From Pseudomonas sp. sp1636 (GTDB taxonomy: Bacteria; Pseudomonadota; Gammaproteobacteria; Pseudomonadales; Pseudomonadaceae), in assembly GCF_030376615.1 (NCBI RefSeq), contig NZ_JARRAB010000023.1, forward strand, positions 1-64,000: a DNA stretch of 64,000 bases, read 5' to 3'. Within the stretch, counting starts at the first letter, position 1; each line of letters starts with the position of its first letter. Below the pieces are notes generated by a model. The model did not search any database. It was not told the origin of the DNA and worked only from the letters and a program-made list of their open reading frames with translations. The position numbers were made by a program, and so were the translations under genes. Shown here piece after piece: positions 1 through 8,796 of this stretch.

Positions 1-23
1 CAGGGTTTATGGAGCGGTTACGT

Positions 24-968
24 TTATAGCGCCTTCACCCGCAGCTCCTTCGGCATCGAGAACGTCACATTCTCCGGCCGCCCTTCCAGCTCGCTCTCCC
101 CTATCGCGCCCCAGGCCTGCAGTTGACCGACCACGCCGCGCACCAGCACCTCCGGTGCCGAGGCGCCAGCAGTAATGCCAACACCCGCAACGCCATCGAA
201 CCATTCGCGCTTGAGGTCTTCGGCGCCGTCGATCAGGTAGGCCGGAGTGCCCATGCGCTCGGCCAGTTCGCGCAGGCGGTTGGAGTTGGAGCTGTTGGGG
301 CTGCCGACCACCAGCAACACGTCGCACTCGGCGGCCAGTTGTTTGACCGCGTCCTGGCGGTTCTGGGTGGCGTAGCAGATGTCGTCCTTGCGCGGTCCGC
401 CGATGCCGGGGAATTTGCTGCGCAGGGCATCGATGACCTTGCTGGTGTCGTCCATCGACAGGGTGGTCTGGGTGACGAAGGCCAGGGCCTCGGGGTTGCG
501 CACCTGCAGGCGGTCGACATCGGCCTCGTCTTCCACCAGGTAGATGGCGCCGCCGTTACTACCGTCGTACTGGCCCATGGTGCCTTCGACTTCCGGGTGG
601 CCGGCGTGGCCGATCAGGATGCACTCGCGGCCTTCGCGGCTGTAGCGCACCACCTCCATGTGCACCTTGGTCACCAGGGGACAGGTGGCGTCGAATATCT
701 TCAAGCCGCGCCGTTCGGCTTCGTTGCGCACGGCCTGGGATACGCCGTGGGCGCTGAAGATAACGATGACATCGTCGGGGATCTGATCGAGTTCTTCGAC
801 GAAGACAGCACCGCGCGCGCGCAGATCCTCGACCACGAACTTGTTGTGCACCACTTCATGGCGCACGTAGATCGGCGGGCCGAAGACGTCCAGGGCGCGG
901 TTGACGATTTCGATGGCGCGGTCGACACCGGCGCAGAAACCGCGGGGGTTGGCGAGTTTGATATGCAT
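24..968 (-). CDS. ispH: 4-hydroxy-3-methylbut-2-enyl diphosphate reductase
   Basis: Last enzyme of the MEP isoprenoid pathway, a cytosolic [4Fe-4S] enzyme that reduces HMBPP to IPP and DMAPP. The product is 314 residues, the usual IspH length. The three cluster-binding cysteines are visible at C12 (in PRGFCAGVDRA), C96 (in DATCPLVTK) and C198 (in DDICYATQNRQ), and the catalytic glutamate is E126 in HPEVEGT. I chose the ATG at 968 because the protein then begins MHIKLANPRGFC, as in relatives; a start 15 bases upstream is open but adds an atypical MPRLT. It is the last visible gene of the ileS-lspA-fkpB-ispH series and is separated from fkpB by a repeat-bearing spacer. Confidence 0.97.
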   Translation of the reverse strand: MHIKLANPRGFCAGVDRAIEIVNRALDVFGPPIYVRHEVVHNKFVVEDLRARGAVFVEELDQIPDDVIVIFSAHGVSQAVRNEAERRGLKIFDATCPLVTKVHMEVVRYSREGRECILIGHAGHPEVEGTMGQYDGSNGGAIYLVEDEADVDRLQVRNPEALAFVTQTTLSMDDTSKVIDALRSKFPGIGGPRKDDICYATQNRQDAVKQLAAECDVLLVVGSPNSSNSNRLRELAERMGTPAYLIDGAEDLKREWFDGVAGVGITAGASAPEVLVRGVVGQLQAWGAIGESELEGRPENVTFSMPKELRVKAL

Positions 969-1202
969 GGTGAGTCTCGGCACGCGGAAACTTGAGGATA
1001 AAGAGTGTAACGCGAGGCGCCTGCACGATCCCAGGCTACGGGTTCAAATCGGCATGGCAACCGTCGAAAGCGCCCTCCCTGTAGGAGCGCCGCGCTTGAT
1101 CGTGCCCACGCTTCGCGTGGGCATGCAGCCTGGACGTTCTGCGCCCACCTCACACCGGGACGCGGAGCGTCCCTGGCGGGATTACCATCGGAAACACCAG
1201 CA
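969..1202. repeat. spacer with two perfect hairpins (REP-like)
   Basis: This 234-base spacer between ispH and fkpB holds no credible gene. Two perfect inverted repeats are visible: TGCCCACG-CTTCG-CGTGGGCA at 1103-1123 and GGGACGC-GGA-GCGTCCC at 1157-1173, preceded by the motif GTAGGAGC at 1081. This looks like the short palindromic repeats common between Pseudomonas genes. The family assignment is an inference from motif appearance, not a search. Confidence 0.55.
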
Positions 1203-1640
1203 TCAGAGCGCTTTGACCGCGATGATCTCCACCTCGAAGTTCAGGGTCTTGCCGGCCAGCGGGTGGTTGAAGTCGATGGTCACCTGGTTGTCGTCAAAAG
1301 CCTTGACCACCCCCGGCAGCTCGGCATTGGCCGCGTCGTTGAAAATCACCAGCAAACCATCGGAGAGCTCCATGTCCTTGAACTGGCTACGCGGCATGCT
1401 CTGCACGTTCTGCGGGTTGGGCTGGCCGAAGCCATGCTCGGGCAGCACCTGCACACTACGCTTGTCGCCGGCCTTGAAGCCGAACAACGCGGATTCGAAA
1501 CCCGGCAACAGGTTGCCGTCGCCAACCTTGAAGGTGGCCGGGGCTTTGCCTGCGGTGCTGTCAACCACCTCGCCGTTTTCCAACTTGATGGCGAAATGCA
1601 GGGTGACTTCCCTGTCCGGGCCGATACGTACATCAGTCAT
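1203..1640 (-). CDS. fkpB: SlyD-like FKBP-type peptidyl-prolyl cis-trans isomerase
   Basis: FkpB/SlpA-type prolyl isomerase and chaperone of 145 residues, cytosolic (no signal peptide). The sequence begins MTDVRIGPDREVTLHFAIKL and shows the SlyD-family order: a short FKBP strand with GEVVDST, an insert-in-flap segment (ALFGFKAGDKRSVQVLPEHGFG, split across the flap), and the closing VTIDFNHPLAGKTLNFEVEI segment. NHPLAGKTL is diagnostic of SlyD/FkpB. The start overlaps the lspA stop by four bases (ATGA), so the two are translationally coupled in the ileS-lspA-fkpB-ispH operon, an order conserved in gammaproteobacteria. The C-terminal metal-binding histidine-rich tail of SlyD is absent, which favours FkpB. 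Confidence 0.94.
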   Translation of the reverse strand: MTDVRIGPDREVTLHFAIKLENGEVVDSTAGKAPATFKVGDGNLLPGFESALFGFKAGDKRSVQVLPEHGFGQPNPQNVQSMPRSQFKDMELSDGLLVIFNDAANAELPGVVKAFDDNQVTIDFNHPLAGKTLNFEVEIIAVKAL

Positions 1641-2143
1641 GGGGTGGTTTCTCCGGACTTGTTGCTTTTGAACATATCCAGCGCCAAGAGGATGGCGCCG
1701 AGGGTAATGGCGGCGTCCGCGACATTGAAGGCCGGGAAGTACCAGCGGTGTTGCCAGTGCACCAGGATGAAGTCGACCACATGGCCGAATAGCACCCGGT
1801 CGACCAAGTTACCCAGCGCGCCGCCGAGTACCAGCGCCAGCGCCATGGCCAGCCAGGTTTCGTCTGGCTTCAAGCGCTTGAGCCAGACCACCAGCACAGC
1901 GCTGACGACAATCGCGATCAAGGCGAACAGCCAGCGCTGCCAACCCGAGGCGCCGGCCAGAAAGCTGAACGCCGCACCGGTGTTGTAGGCCAGGGTCCAG
2001 CTGAAGTAATCGGGGATCACCACGATCTGCTGGTACATGCTCAGCGCGTTGTCGAAGTAGAACTTGCTGGCCTGATCGATCACGAACACCAGCAGGCTCA
2101 GCCACAGCCAGGGCATGCGCCCAAAACGGCCGGCCTTAGGCAT
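1637..2143 (-). CDS. lspA: lipoprotein signal peptidase
   Basis: LspA cleaves the signal peptide of diacylated prolipoproteins in the inner membrane. The product is 168 residues with four hydrophobic segments and the two catalytic aspartates in the motifs GNLVDR and GHVVDF; an upstream conserved DQASK and YNTGAAFS are also present. I placed the start at 2143 (MPKAGRFGRMPW), since the open frame upstream reads through the ileS end in an atypical extension. This start overlaps the end of ileS by eight bases, consistent with translational coupling, and the gene is itself coupled to fkpB. Confidence 0.97.
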   Translation of the reverse strand: MPKAGRFGRMPWLWLSLLVFVIDQASKFYFDNALSMYQQIVVIPDYFSWTLAYNTGAAFSFLAGASGWQRWLFALIAIVVSAVLVVWLKRLKPDETWLAMALALVLGGALGNLVDRVLFGHVVDFILVHWQHRWYFPAFNVADAAITLGAILLALDMFKSNKSGETTP

Positions 2144-4967
2144 AGTGACGAACCTCGCCGGCGCCTTCGATATTGTCCACGCAGCGGCCGCAGATTTCCG
2201 GATGCGCCGGGTTGAGGCCGACGTCTTCACGGTGATGCCAGCAGCGCGCGCACTTGGCGTGGCCGGACTTGAGCACTTTCAGCTTGAGGCCCGGCACTTC
2301 GGTTGCCACCGCGTCGCTCGGCGCGCTGCTCAACGGTGCCAGGCTGGCGGTGGAGGTGATCAGCACGAAGCGCAGTTCGTTGCCGAGCTTGTTCAGGTCG
2401 GCGATCAGGCTGTCTTCGGCGTAGAGGGTCACCTCGGCCTGCAGGTTGCCGCCGATGGCCTTGGCCGCACGCAGGTTCTCCATCTCCTTGTTGACCGCGA
2501 CCTTGACCGCCATGACCCGCTCCCAGAACTCGCGGCTCAGCTCGAAGTCTTGCGGCAGTTCGCTCAGGCCCTGATACCAGCCATTGAGCATCACCGACTC
2601 GTTACGCTCGCCCGGCAGGTACTGCCACAGCTCGTCGGCGGTGAACGCCAGCACCGGGGCGATCCAGCGCACCAGGGCTTCGGCGATATGGAACAGCGCG
2701 GTCTGGCAGGAACGCCGCGCCACGCTGTCGGCGGCGGTGGTGTACTGGCGGTCCTTGATGATGTCGAGGTAGAAGCCGCCCAGTTCCTGCACGCAGAAGT
2801 TATGCACCTTCTGGTAGACGTTCCAGAAGCGGTAGCTGTCGTAGGCTTCCTCGATTTCGCGCTGCAGCAGCAGGGCGCGATCCACCGCCCAGCGATCCAG
2901 GGCGAGCATGTCCGCGGCGGGCAGCACGTGCTGCGCCGGGTCGAAGCCGCTGAGGTTGGAAAGCAGGAAGCGCGCAGTGTTGCGAATGCGTCGGTAGGAA
3001 TCGGCGCTGCGCTGCAGGATCACCTTGGACACCGCCATCTCGCCGGAGTAATCGGTGGAGGACACCCACAGGCGCAGGATGTCGGCGCCCAGGCTGTCGT
3101 TGACTTCCTGCGGGGCGACCACGTTGCCCAGCGATTTGGACATCTTGCGGCCGTTCTCGTCGACCACGAAACCGTGGGTCAGCAGCTCCTTGTAGGGGGC
3201 GTGACCGTCGATGGCGCTGCCGGTCAGCAGGGAGGAATGGAACCAGCCACGGTGCTGGTCGGAGCCTTCCAGATACAGATCGGCGCGCGGGCCAGTGGCG
3301 TGGCCGAGCGGGTGCGAGCCGCGCAGCACGTGCCAGTGGGTGGTGCCGGAGTCGAACCAGACGTCCAGGGTGTCGCTGATCTTGTCGTACTGCGCGGCCT
3401 CGTCACCGAGCAACTCGGCGGCATCCAGCTTGAACCAGGCTTCGATGCCCGCCTGTTCGACACGCTGGGCCACTTGCTCCATCAGCTCGGCGCTGCGCGG
3501 GTGCAGCTCGCCGCTCTCCTTGTGCAGGAAGAACGGGATCGGCACGCCCCAGTTGCGCTGACGCGAGATGCACCAGTCCGGCCGGCCGGCGATCATGCTG
3601 TGCAGGCGCGCCTGGCCCCAGGCCGGGACGAAGGCGGTCTGCTCGATGCCGGCCAGCGCCCGTTCGCGCAGGGTGTCGCCTTCGTGAGGCTGCTTGTCCA
3701 TGCCGACGAACCACTGCGCGGTGGCGCGGTAGATCAGCGGGGTCTTGTGCCGCCAGCAGTGCATGTAGCTGTGCTGGATGGCTTCGTGCTTGAGCAGGCA
3801 ACCGACTTCGTCGAGCTTGGCGACGATATGCGGGTTGGCCTTCCAGATGAACTGGCCACCGAAGAACGGCAGCGCTTCGACGTAGACGCCATTGCTCTGC
3901 ACCGGGCTGAGAATGTCGTCGTTGCTCATGCCGTAGCCCTTGCAGGAACGGAAGTCGTCCTCGCCGTAGGCCGGCGCCGAATGGACGATGCCGGTGCCCG
4001 CGCCCAATTCGACGTAATCGGCCAGATAGACCGGCGCGAAACGCGCATAGAACGGATGGCGGAAGCGGATCAGCTCCAACGCCTCGCCCTTGGCGATGGC
4101 CAGTACTTCGCCTTGCAGGCCGTAGCGCTGCAGGCAGCTCTCGACCAATTCTTCGGCCAGCAGCAGCAGCTGGTCGCCGCTATCGACCAGGGCGTAATTG
4201 AACTCGGGATGCACGTTGAGCGCCTGGTTGGCCGGAATGGTCCAGGGCGTGGTGGTCCAGATGACTATACTGGCCGGCTTGCTCAGGCTGGCCAGGCCGA
4301 AAGCGGCGGCCAGCTTGTCGGCGTCTTCGACCGGGAAGGCCACATCGATGGCATCGGATTTCTTGTCCTGGTACTCGACCTCGGCTTCGGCCAACGCCGA
4401 GCCGCAGTCGAAACACCAGTTGACCGGCTTCAGGCCCTTGAACACGAAGCCCTGCTTGACCATCTCGGCCAGCGCGCGGATCTCGCCGGCCTCGTTGGCA
4501 AAGTCCATGGTCTTGTACGGGTTGTCCCAGTCGCCGAGCACGCCGAGGCGGATGAAGTCGGCCTTCTGCCCTTCGATCTGCTCGCCGGCATAAGCACGGC
4601 AACGTTCGCGGGTCAGGTCGGACGGCTGGTTCTTGCCGAAGGTGGTTTCGACCTTGTGTTCGATCGGCAGGCCATGGCAATCCCAGCCCGGCACATAGGG
4701 GGCATCGAAACCGGCCAGGGTCTTGGAGCGGGTGATGATGTCCTTGAGGATCTTGTTGACCGCATGACCGATATGAATGCTGCCGTTGGCATAGGGCGGG
4801 CCGTCGTGCAGGACGAATTTCGGCCGGCCTTCGCCCAGCTGGCGCAGTTTCTGATACAGACCCATGTCGTTCCAGCGTTGCAAAGTCTGCGGCTCGCGCT
4901 GCGGCAGGCCGGCCTTCATCGGGAATTGGGTATCCGGCAGGTTTAGCGTAGCTTTATAGTCGGTCAT
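2136..4967 (-). CDS. ileS: isoleucyl-tRNA synthetase
   Basis: Class I aminoacyl-tRNA synthetase charging tRNA-Ile, 943 residues, the usual bacterial type 1 size. The Rossmann signature HIGH appears in NGSIHIGHAVNK near the N terminus and KMSKS in GRKMSKSLGN. The CP1 editing domain lies between them (WTTTPWTIPANQAL segment), and the C-terminal zinc-binding module has the cysteine pairs CARC and CGRC. The start at 4967 (MTDYKATLNLP) is chosen over an in-frame start 66 bases upstream because the extra N-terminal stretch is proline-rich and overlaps the ribF end. The presence of an HIGH/KMSKS type 1 enzyme implies normal mupirocin-target architecture. Confidence 0.98.
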   Translation of the reverse strand: MTDYKATLNLPDTQFPMKAGLPQREPQTLQRWNDMGLYQKLRQLGEGRPKFVLHDGPPYANGSIHIGHAVNKILKDIITRSKTLAGFDAPYVPGWDCHGLPIEHKVETTFGKNQPSDLTRERCRAYAGEQIEGQKADFIRLGVLGDWDNPYKTMDFANEAGEIRALAEMVKQGFVFKGLKPVNWCFDCGSALAEAEVEYQDKKSDAIDVAFPVEDADKLAAAFGLASLSKPASIVIWTTTPWTIPANQALNVHPEFNYALVDSGDQLLLLAEELVESCLQRYGLQGEVLAIAKGEALELIRFRHPFYARFAPVYLADYVELGAGTGIVHSAPAYGEDDFRSCKGYGMSNDDILSPVQSNGVYVEALPFFGGQFIWKANPHIVAKLDEVGCLLKHEAIQHSYMHCWRHKTPLIYRATAQWFVGMDKQPHEGDTLRERALAGIEQTAFVPAWGQARLHSMIAGRPDWCISRQRNWGVPIPFFLHKESGELHPRSAELMEQVAQRVEQAGIEAWFKLDAAELLGDEAAQYDKISDTLDVWFDSGTTHWHVLRGSHPLGHATGPRADLYLEGSDQHRGWFHSSLLTGSAIDGHAPYKELLTHGFVVDENGRKMSKSLGNVVAPQEVNDSLGADILRLWVSSTDYSGEMAVSKVILQRSADSYRRIRNTARFLLSNLSGFDPAQHVLPAADMLALDRWAVDRALLLQREIEEAYDSYRFWNVYQKVHNFCVQELGGFYLDIIKDRQYTTAADSVARRSCQTALFHIAEALVRWIAPVLAFTADELWQYLPGERNESVMLNGWYQGLSELPQDFELSREFWERVMAVKVAVNKEMENLRAAKAIGGNLQAEVTLYAEDSLIADLNKLGNELRFVLITSTASLAPLSSAPSDAVATEVPGLKLKVLKSGHAKCARCWHHREDVGLNPAHPEICGRCVDNIEGAGEVRHYA

Positions 4968-4977
4968 CTCAGGCTCT

Positions 4978-5916
4978 TCACTTAAGCGGTTGACCCTGCC
5001 AATGGGCACGGGCGGCGGCAATATCGGCAGCAATTGCCGTCTTCAGTGCCTCGAGGGAGGCGAAACGCTGCTCATCACGCAGCTTGTGGTGGAAAGCCAC
5101 CGTCAAACGCCGGCCATACAGATCACCGGCAAAATCCAGCAAATGCACTTCGAGGTGGGCACGGCCATCGCCCGCCACGCTTGGACGCACGCCGATATTG
5201 GCGACTCCCGGCCACGGCTGGCCGTCGACTTCGGTACTGACCAGGTACACCCCGCTCAGCGGCACGCGCTTGCGGTTGAGCTGCACATTGGCGGTCGGCG
5301 CATCCAGTTGGCGACCCAACTTCTGCCCGTGCAGCACGCGCCCGGCAATCTGGAACGGGCGCCCGAGCAAGTGCTCAGCCAGGGCGAAATCGCCCGCCGC
5401 CAGAGCCTCGCGCACTCCGGTGCTGCTGACGCGCAGGCCATCCAGCTCGACCGTCGCGGCGGCCTCGACGGTGAAGCCTTGGCGCTCACCGGCTTGCGCC
5501 AGAAAGGCGAAGTCACCGACCCGGTCGCAACCGAAGCGGAAGTCGTCGCCGACCTCCAGATGCCGCACATCCAGCCCGTCGCTCAGAACCTTCTGCACGA
5601 ACTCGGCGGCGCTCAACTCGCGCAAACGTGGATTGAAGCTCAGGCACAGCACCCGATCGACACCTTCGGCGGCAAGCAACGCGAGTTTGTCGCGCAAACG
5701 CGTCAGGCGGGCGGGCGCCGTGTCGGGAGCAAAGAACTCGCGCGGCTGCGGCTCGAAAATCACCACGCAACTGGGCAGCGCCAACTCGGCCGCACGCTCA
5801 CGCAAACGCGCCAGAATAGCCTGGTGGCCACGATGGACGCCGTCGAAATTGCCAATAGTGGCGACACAGCCCCGATGCTGGGGCCGCAAGTTATGAAGGC
5901 CTCGAACCAGCTGCAT
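4978..5916 (-). CDS. ribF: bifunctional riboflavin kinase/FAD synthetase
   Basis: Makes FMN from riboflavin and FAD from FMN in the cytosol. The product is 312 residues: an N-terminal nucleotidyltransferase-like FAD synthetase domain with TIGNFDGVHRGHQ (residues about 21-33) and SSTGVREAL, followed by the C-terminal flavokinase domain with TANVQL and GVANIGVRP. I chose MQLVRGLHNLRPQ at 5916; two upstream in-frame starts would add unrelated residues in the murJ-ribF spacer. It lies ten bases upstream of ileS in the same direction, the conserved murJ-ribF-ileS-lspA arrangement. Confidence 0.97.
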   Translation of the reverse strand: MQLVRGLHNLRPQHRGCVATIGNFDGVHRGHQAILARLRERAAELALPSCVVIFEPQPREFFAPDTAPARLTRLRDKLALLAAEGVDRVLCLSFNPRLRELSAAEFVQKVLSDGLDVRHLEVGDDFRFGCDRVGDFAFLAQAGERQGFTVEAAATVELDGLRVSSTGVREALAAGDFALAEHLLGRPFQIAGRVLHGQKLGRQLDAPTANVQLNRKRVPLSGVYLVSTEVDGQPWPGVANIGVRPSVAGDGRAHLEVHLLDFAGDLYGRRLTVAFHHKLRDEQRFASLEALKTAIAADIAAARAHWQGQPLK

Positions 5917-6036
5917 AGTGCGCTTCTTGCTCATAAAGTGGCCGATTATACCCATGCTCGGCCTTCGGGCGTAGGGTCGATCGGCAGACAAGCACAATGT
6001 CGCGCTCAAACCCAGCCCCACCGGGCCATCCGGCGA

Positions 6037-7581
6037 TCAATGGCGCAGATGGCGCATGCGCAGCCCCAGCGCCAGCAAGGCCGCAACAAACGCCAGCAGA
6101 CCGCCGCCGACCAGCAGGCCCAGCCAGAGCACGCGCTGCTGCCAGCCCCAGACGAACCACTCGGCCGGCGCCACGTTAAGCCACCAGACCACCGCCACCA
6201 TGGCCGCACAGGCGCCCAACAGGCGCAGGCCGTACAGCCCCCAACCCGGTGCGGGGCGATACACGCCGATCTTGTACAGGCCCCAGAACAGCAGACCAGT
6301 GTTCAGCAACGACGACAGCGAGGTCGCCAGCGCCAGACCGACATGCTTGAGCGGCCAGATCAGCAGCAGATTGAACACCATGTTCGCCACCATGCAGATG
6401 ATCGCGATGCGCACCGGCGTCTTCAGATCCTGGCGGGCGAAGAACGCCGGCGCCAGCACCTTGATCAGCATGAAGGCGAGCACCCCGAGCGAATAGGCCC
6501 GCAGCGCGGCGGCCGACTGCAGCACGTCACGTTCGGTCATCGCGCCATAGTGGAACAAGGTGGCGATCAGCGGCTCGGCGAGGATCGCCAGGGCCAGCGC
6601 CGCCGGCACCCCGACCAGCAACACCATGCGCAAGGCCCAGTCGATGGTGGCCGAAAACGCCTTGGGGTCATCGCTGGCGTGCTGGCGCGACAGGCTCGGC
6701 AGAATCACCGTGCCGATGGCGATACCGAACGCCCCCAAAGGCAGCTCGGACAGACGGTCGGCGTAATACAGCCAGGACACGCTACCGGTTTGCAGCAACG
6801 ACGCGAGCACGGTATCGAGCAGCAGGTTGATCTGACTGACCGACACCCCGAACAGCGCCGGCACCATCAACAGCATGATCCGCCGCACACCCTCGTCGCG
6901 GCGCACCTTGGGCGCGGGCAGCAACTTGATCCGCGCTAGGAACGGCAGCTGGAACAGCAACTGGGCCACCCCGGCAATCAACACACCCCAGGCCAGCGCC
7001 ATGATCGGCTGATCGAAATAGGGCGTCAGGTAAATTGCCGCCCCGATCATGCAGACGTTGAGCAGCACCGGGGTGAACGAGGGCACGGCGAAACGCCCGT
7101 AGGCGTTCAAGATCCCGCCAGAAAAGGCCGTCAGCGAGATCAGCAGCAAATAGGGAAAGGTAATCCGCAGCAACTCCCCCGCCAGCTCGAGCTTGGCCGG
7201 GTCGCTGTGAAAGCCGGGCGCGAACAGCATGATCAGGTAGGGCGAGCCGACCACCCCCAGAGCGGTCAGGCCGGTCAGCGTCAGCCCCAGGTAGCCCGCG
7301 GTGCGGTCGACCAACTGCTTGACCTCGGCCAGGCTGCGCTGCGTGCGGTATTCCGAGAGCACCGGGACGAAGGCCTGGGCAAAAGCCCCCTCGGCAAACA
7401 AGCGGCGCAAAAAGTTGGGAATCTTGAAGGCAATGAAGAACGCATCGGCCGCCGAACCCGAACCGAAATAGGCGGCCACCACCATATCGCGTATCATGCC
7501 CAGCACCCGCGATAACAGGGTCATTACACTGACCACCGCGCTGGAACGTAACAAGCCGCCCTTCCCGGTTCGCTCGGACAT
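6037..7581 (-). CDS. murJ: lipid II flippase MurJ
   Basis: Integral inner-membrane flippase of the MOP superfamily that moves lipid II to the periplasm for peptidoglycan synthesis. From the ATG at 7581 the protein is 514 residues with about 14 hydrophobic helices. Family marks include MSERTGKGGLLRSSAVVS at the N terminus, GMIRDMVVAAYFGSG, NFLRRLFAEGAFAQAFVP and a C-terminal WGLYGLRLLGA segment. A much longer frame is open upstream (to 8028), but it would run antisense through rpsT and has no MurJ similarity, so it is rejected. It heads the minus-strand operon that continues into ribF. Confidence 0.96.
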   Translation of the reverse strand: MSERTGKGGLLRSSAVVSVMTLLSRVLGMIRDMVVAAYFGSGSAADAFFIAFKIPNFLRRLFAEGAFAQAFVPVLSEYRTQRSLAEVKQLVDRTAGYLGLTLTGLTALGVVGSPYLIMLFAPGFHSDPAKLELAGELLRITFPYLLLISLTAFSGGILNAYGRFAVPSFTPVLLNVCMIGAAIYLTPYFDQPIMALAWGVLIAGVAQLLFQLPFLARIKLLPAPKVRRDEGVRRIMLLMVPALFGVSVSQINLLLDTVLASLLQTGSVSWLYYADRLSELPLGAFGIAIGTVILPSLSRQHASDDPKAFSATIDWALRMVLLVGVPAALALAILAEPLIATLFHYGAMTERDVLQSAAALRAYSLGVLAFMLIKVLAPAFFARQDLKTPVRIAIICMVANMVFNLLLIWPLKHVGLALATSLSSLLNTGLLFWGLYKIGVYRPAPGWGLYGLRLLGACAAMVAVVWWLNVAPAEWFVWGWQQRVLWLGLLVGGGLLAFVAALLALGLRMRHLRH

Positions 7582-7782
7582 AGGTAACCCCTTAGCAAAG
7601 GTCGCCGAGTTTACCGACCCGCATGGATACTGGGTAGGGCAAGCGGCGTGCCGTCGATTGCCGACGACCAGCAGACGGGTAGCACGTAACACCAAGCCAA
7701 CAGGCTTGACAATGAGCGCAGGCCTCGGCATGATTCGCGGCCTTATTTGTTTGTATCCCCCCAGATTTCGAGGAGCTTGACG

Positions 7783-8061
7783 GTGGCCAATACACCTTCT
7801 GCCAAAAAACGCGCAAAACAGGCTGAGAAGCGTCGTAGCCATAACGCCAGCCAGCGCTCCATGGTTCGTACCTACATCAAGAACGTGGTCAAGGCTATCG
7901 ACGCCAAAGATCTTGACGTAGCAAAAACCGCTTACACCCTGGCTGTGCCGATCATCGACCGCATGGCCGACAAAGGCATCATCCACAAGAACAAAGCAGC
8001 GCGCCATAAAAGCCGCTTGAATGGCCACATCAAGGCCCTCAGCGAAGCCGCAGCCGCTTAA
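7783..8061 (+). CDS. rpsT: 30S ribosomal protein S20
   Basis: Small-subunit ribosomal protein of 92 residues that binds 16S rRNA. The mature start is the GTG at 7783 (GTG GCC AAT ACA), giving the family N terminus M-ANTPSAKKRAKQAEKRR; it is preceded by AGGAG at 7771-7775. The remainder shows the usual basic helical sequence (RSMVRTYIKNVVKAI, AARHKSRLNGHIKAL). It is divergent from murJ, as in other pseudomonads, and followed by a strong Rho-independent terminator. Confidence 0.97.
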   Translation: MANTPSAKKRAKQAEKRRSHNASQRSMVRTYIKNVVKAIDAKDLDVAKTAYTLAVPIIDRMADKGIIHKNKAARHKSRLNGHIKALSEAAAA

Positions 8062-8091
8062 TAAGCGATTCGCGCTTTACTGCCGGTTCTT

Positions 8092-8119
8092 AAAAACCGA
8101 CCTCAGGGTCGGTTTTTTA
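8092..8119 (+). terminator. Rho-independent terminator of rpsT
   Basis: An AACCGACC / GGTCGGTT stem with a TCA loop, followed by a run of T, 30 bases after the rpsT stop. The 5' side is also A-rich, so it could work in both directions. Confidence 0.9.
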
Positions 8120-8157
8120 TTGCCTGCGCAAAACCAAAAGCCTGTAGCCCAGATGAA

Positions 8158-8189
8158 CCAAGGGCGTAATCCGGAGATTACGCCCTTGG
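8158..8189. repeat. perfect 13-bp inverted repeat
   Basis: CCAAGGGCGTAAT and its exact complement flank the six-base loop CCGGAG. There is no T-run, so it is not a simple terminator. It lies at the head of a spacer (8120-8321) between rpsT and creA that also carries a degenerate intergenic repeat (8247-8290) shared with 13720-13770. Confidence 0.7.
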
Positions 8190-8246
8190 CCGCAGGCTGC
8201 GCGAGGATCGAGATTGCGTGACGGAATCGCCACAGACAGCGCAGAG

Positions 8247-8290
8247 GCGCAAACCTGGCGAGCCGCCGCTACGCTCCGAAGCAGCCCCAG
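8247..8290. repeat. degenerate copy of a dispersed intergenic repeat
   Basis: The segment GCGCAAACCTGGCGA followed by GCCGCTACGCTCCGAAGC closely matches 13725-13760 and, less well, 34570-34600. All three copies are in spacers downstream of genes. It looks like a Pseudomonas-type dispersed intergenic element; no coding capacity is evident. Confidence 0.45.
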
Positions 8291-8321
8291 GGAACGTCGC
8301 CGAGCCGAGAAACGAGCAGGC

Positions 8322-8786
8322 TCAGCGCTTTTCCGGCCAGGGCATGATCGGAATAGCGGTGACCGCATTCTGCGGACTGCCTTCGATCACCCGGTCGCTG
8401 TACACCAGATAGACCAAGGTATTGCGCTTTTCATCGAAGAAGCGCACCACCTGCATGGTCTTGAACACCAGCGAGGTGCGCTCGCGAAACACCTCCTCGC
8501 CTTCCTTCAGCTCGGCCGCAAAGCTGACCGGCCCCACCTGGCGACAGGCAATCGAGGCCTCGGCGCGATCCTCGGCCAAACCCAGACCACCTTTAACCCC
8601 ACCGGTTTTGGCCCGCGACAGGTAACAGGTGACACCCGCCACCTTGGGGTCATCGAAGGCCTCGATCACGATCTTGTCGTTCGGCCCCATCCACTTGAAC
8701 ACCGTGGACACTTCACCGATCTGCTCGGCCGCCGCACACATCGGCAGCACCAGCAGCGCCGCCAGCAACCCCTTTACCACTCGCAT
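8322..8786 (-). CDS. creA: CreA family protein
   Basis: Small exported protein of the CreA family (154 residues), of unknown biochemical function. It has an N-terminal signal peptide (MRVVKGLLAALLVLPMCAAA, cleavage expected after CAAA), then EQIGEVSTVFKWMG, the FDDPKVAGVTCYLSRAKTG block typical of CreA, and a C-terminal NTLVYLVYSDRVIEGSPQN. I chose the ATG at 8786 rather than the in-frame GTG nine bases upstream because GAGGTG is well placed for it. It lies just downstream of proB on the same strand and may be co-transcribed. Confidence 0.92.
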   Translation of the reverse strand: MRVVKGLLAALLVLPMCAAAEQIGEVSTVFKWMGPNDKIVIEAFDDPKVAGVTCYLSRAKTGGVKGGLGLAEDRAEASIACRQVGPVSFAAELKEGEEVFRERTSLVFKTMQVVRFFDEKRNTLVYLVYSDRVIEGSPQNAVTAIPIMPWPEKR

Positions 8787-8796
8787 CCTCACCACC

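Noticed and set aside
2115..4946. A 943-codon open frame on the plus strand opposite ileS.
   Set aside because: It is the antisense shadow of ileS, caused by high GC codon usage; it has no recognisable domain or ribosome binding site.
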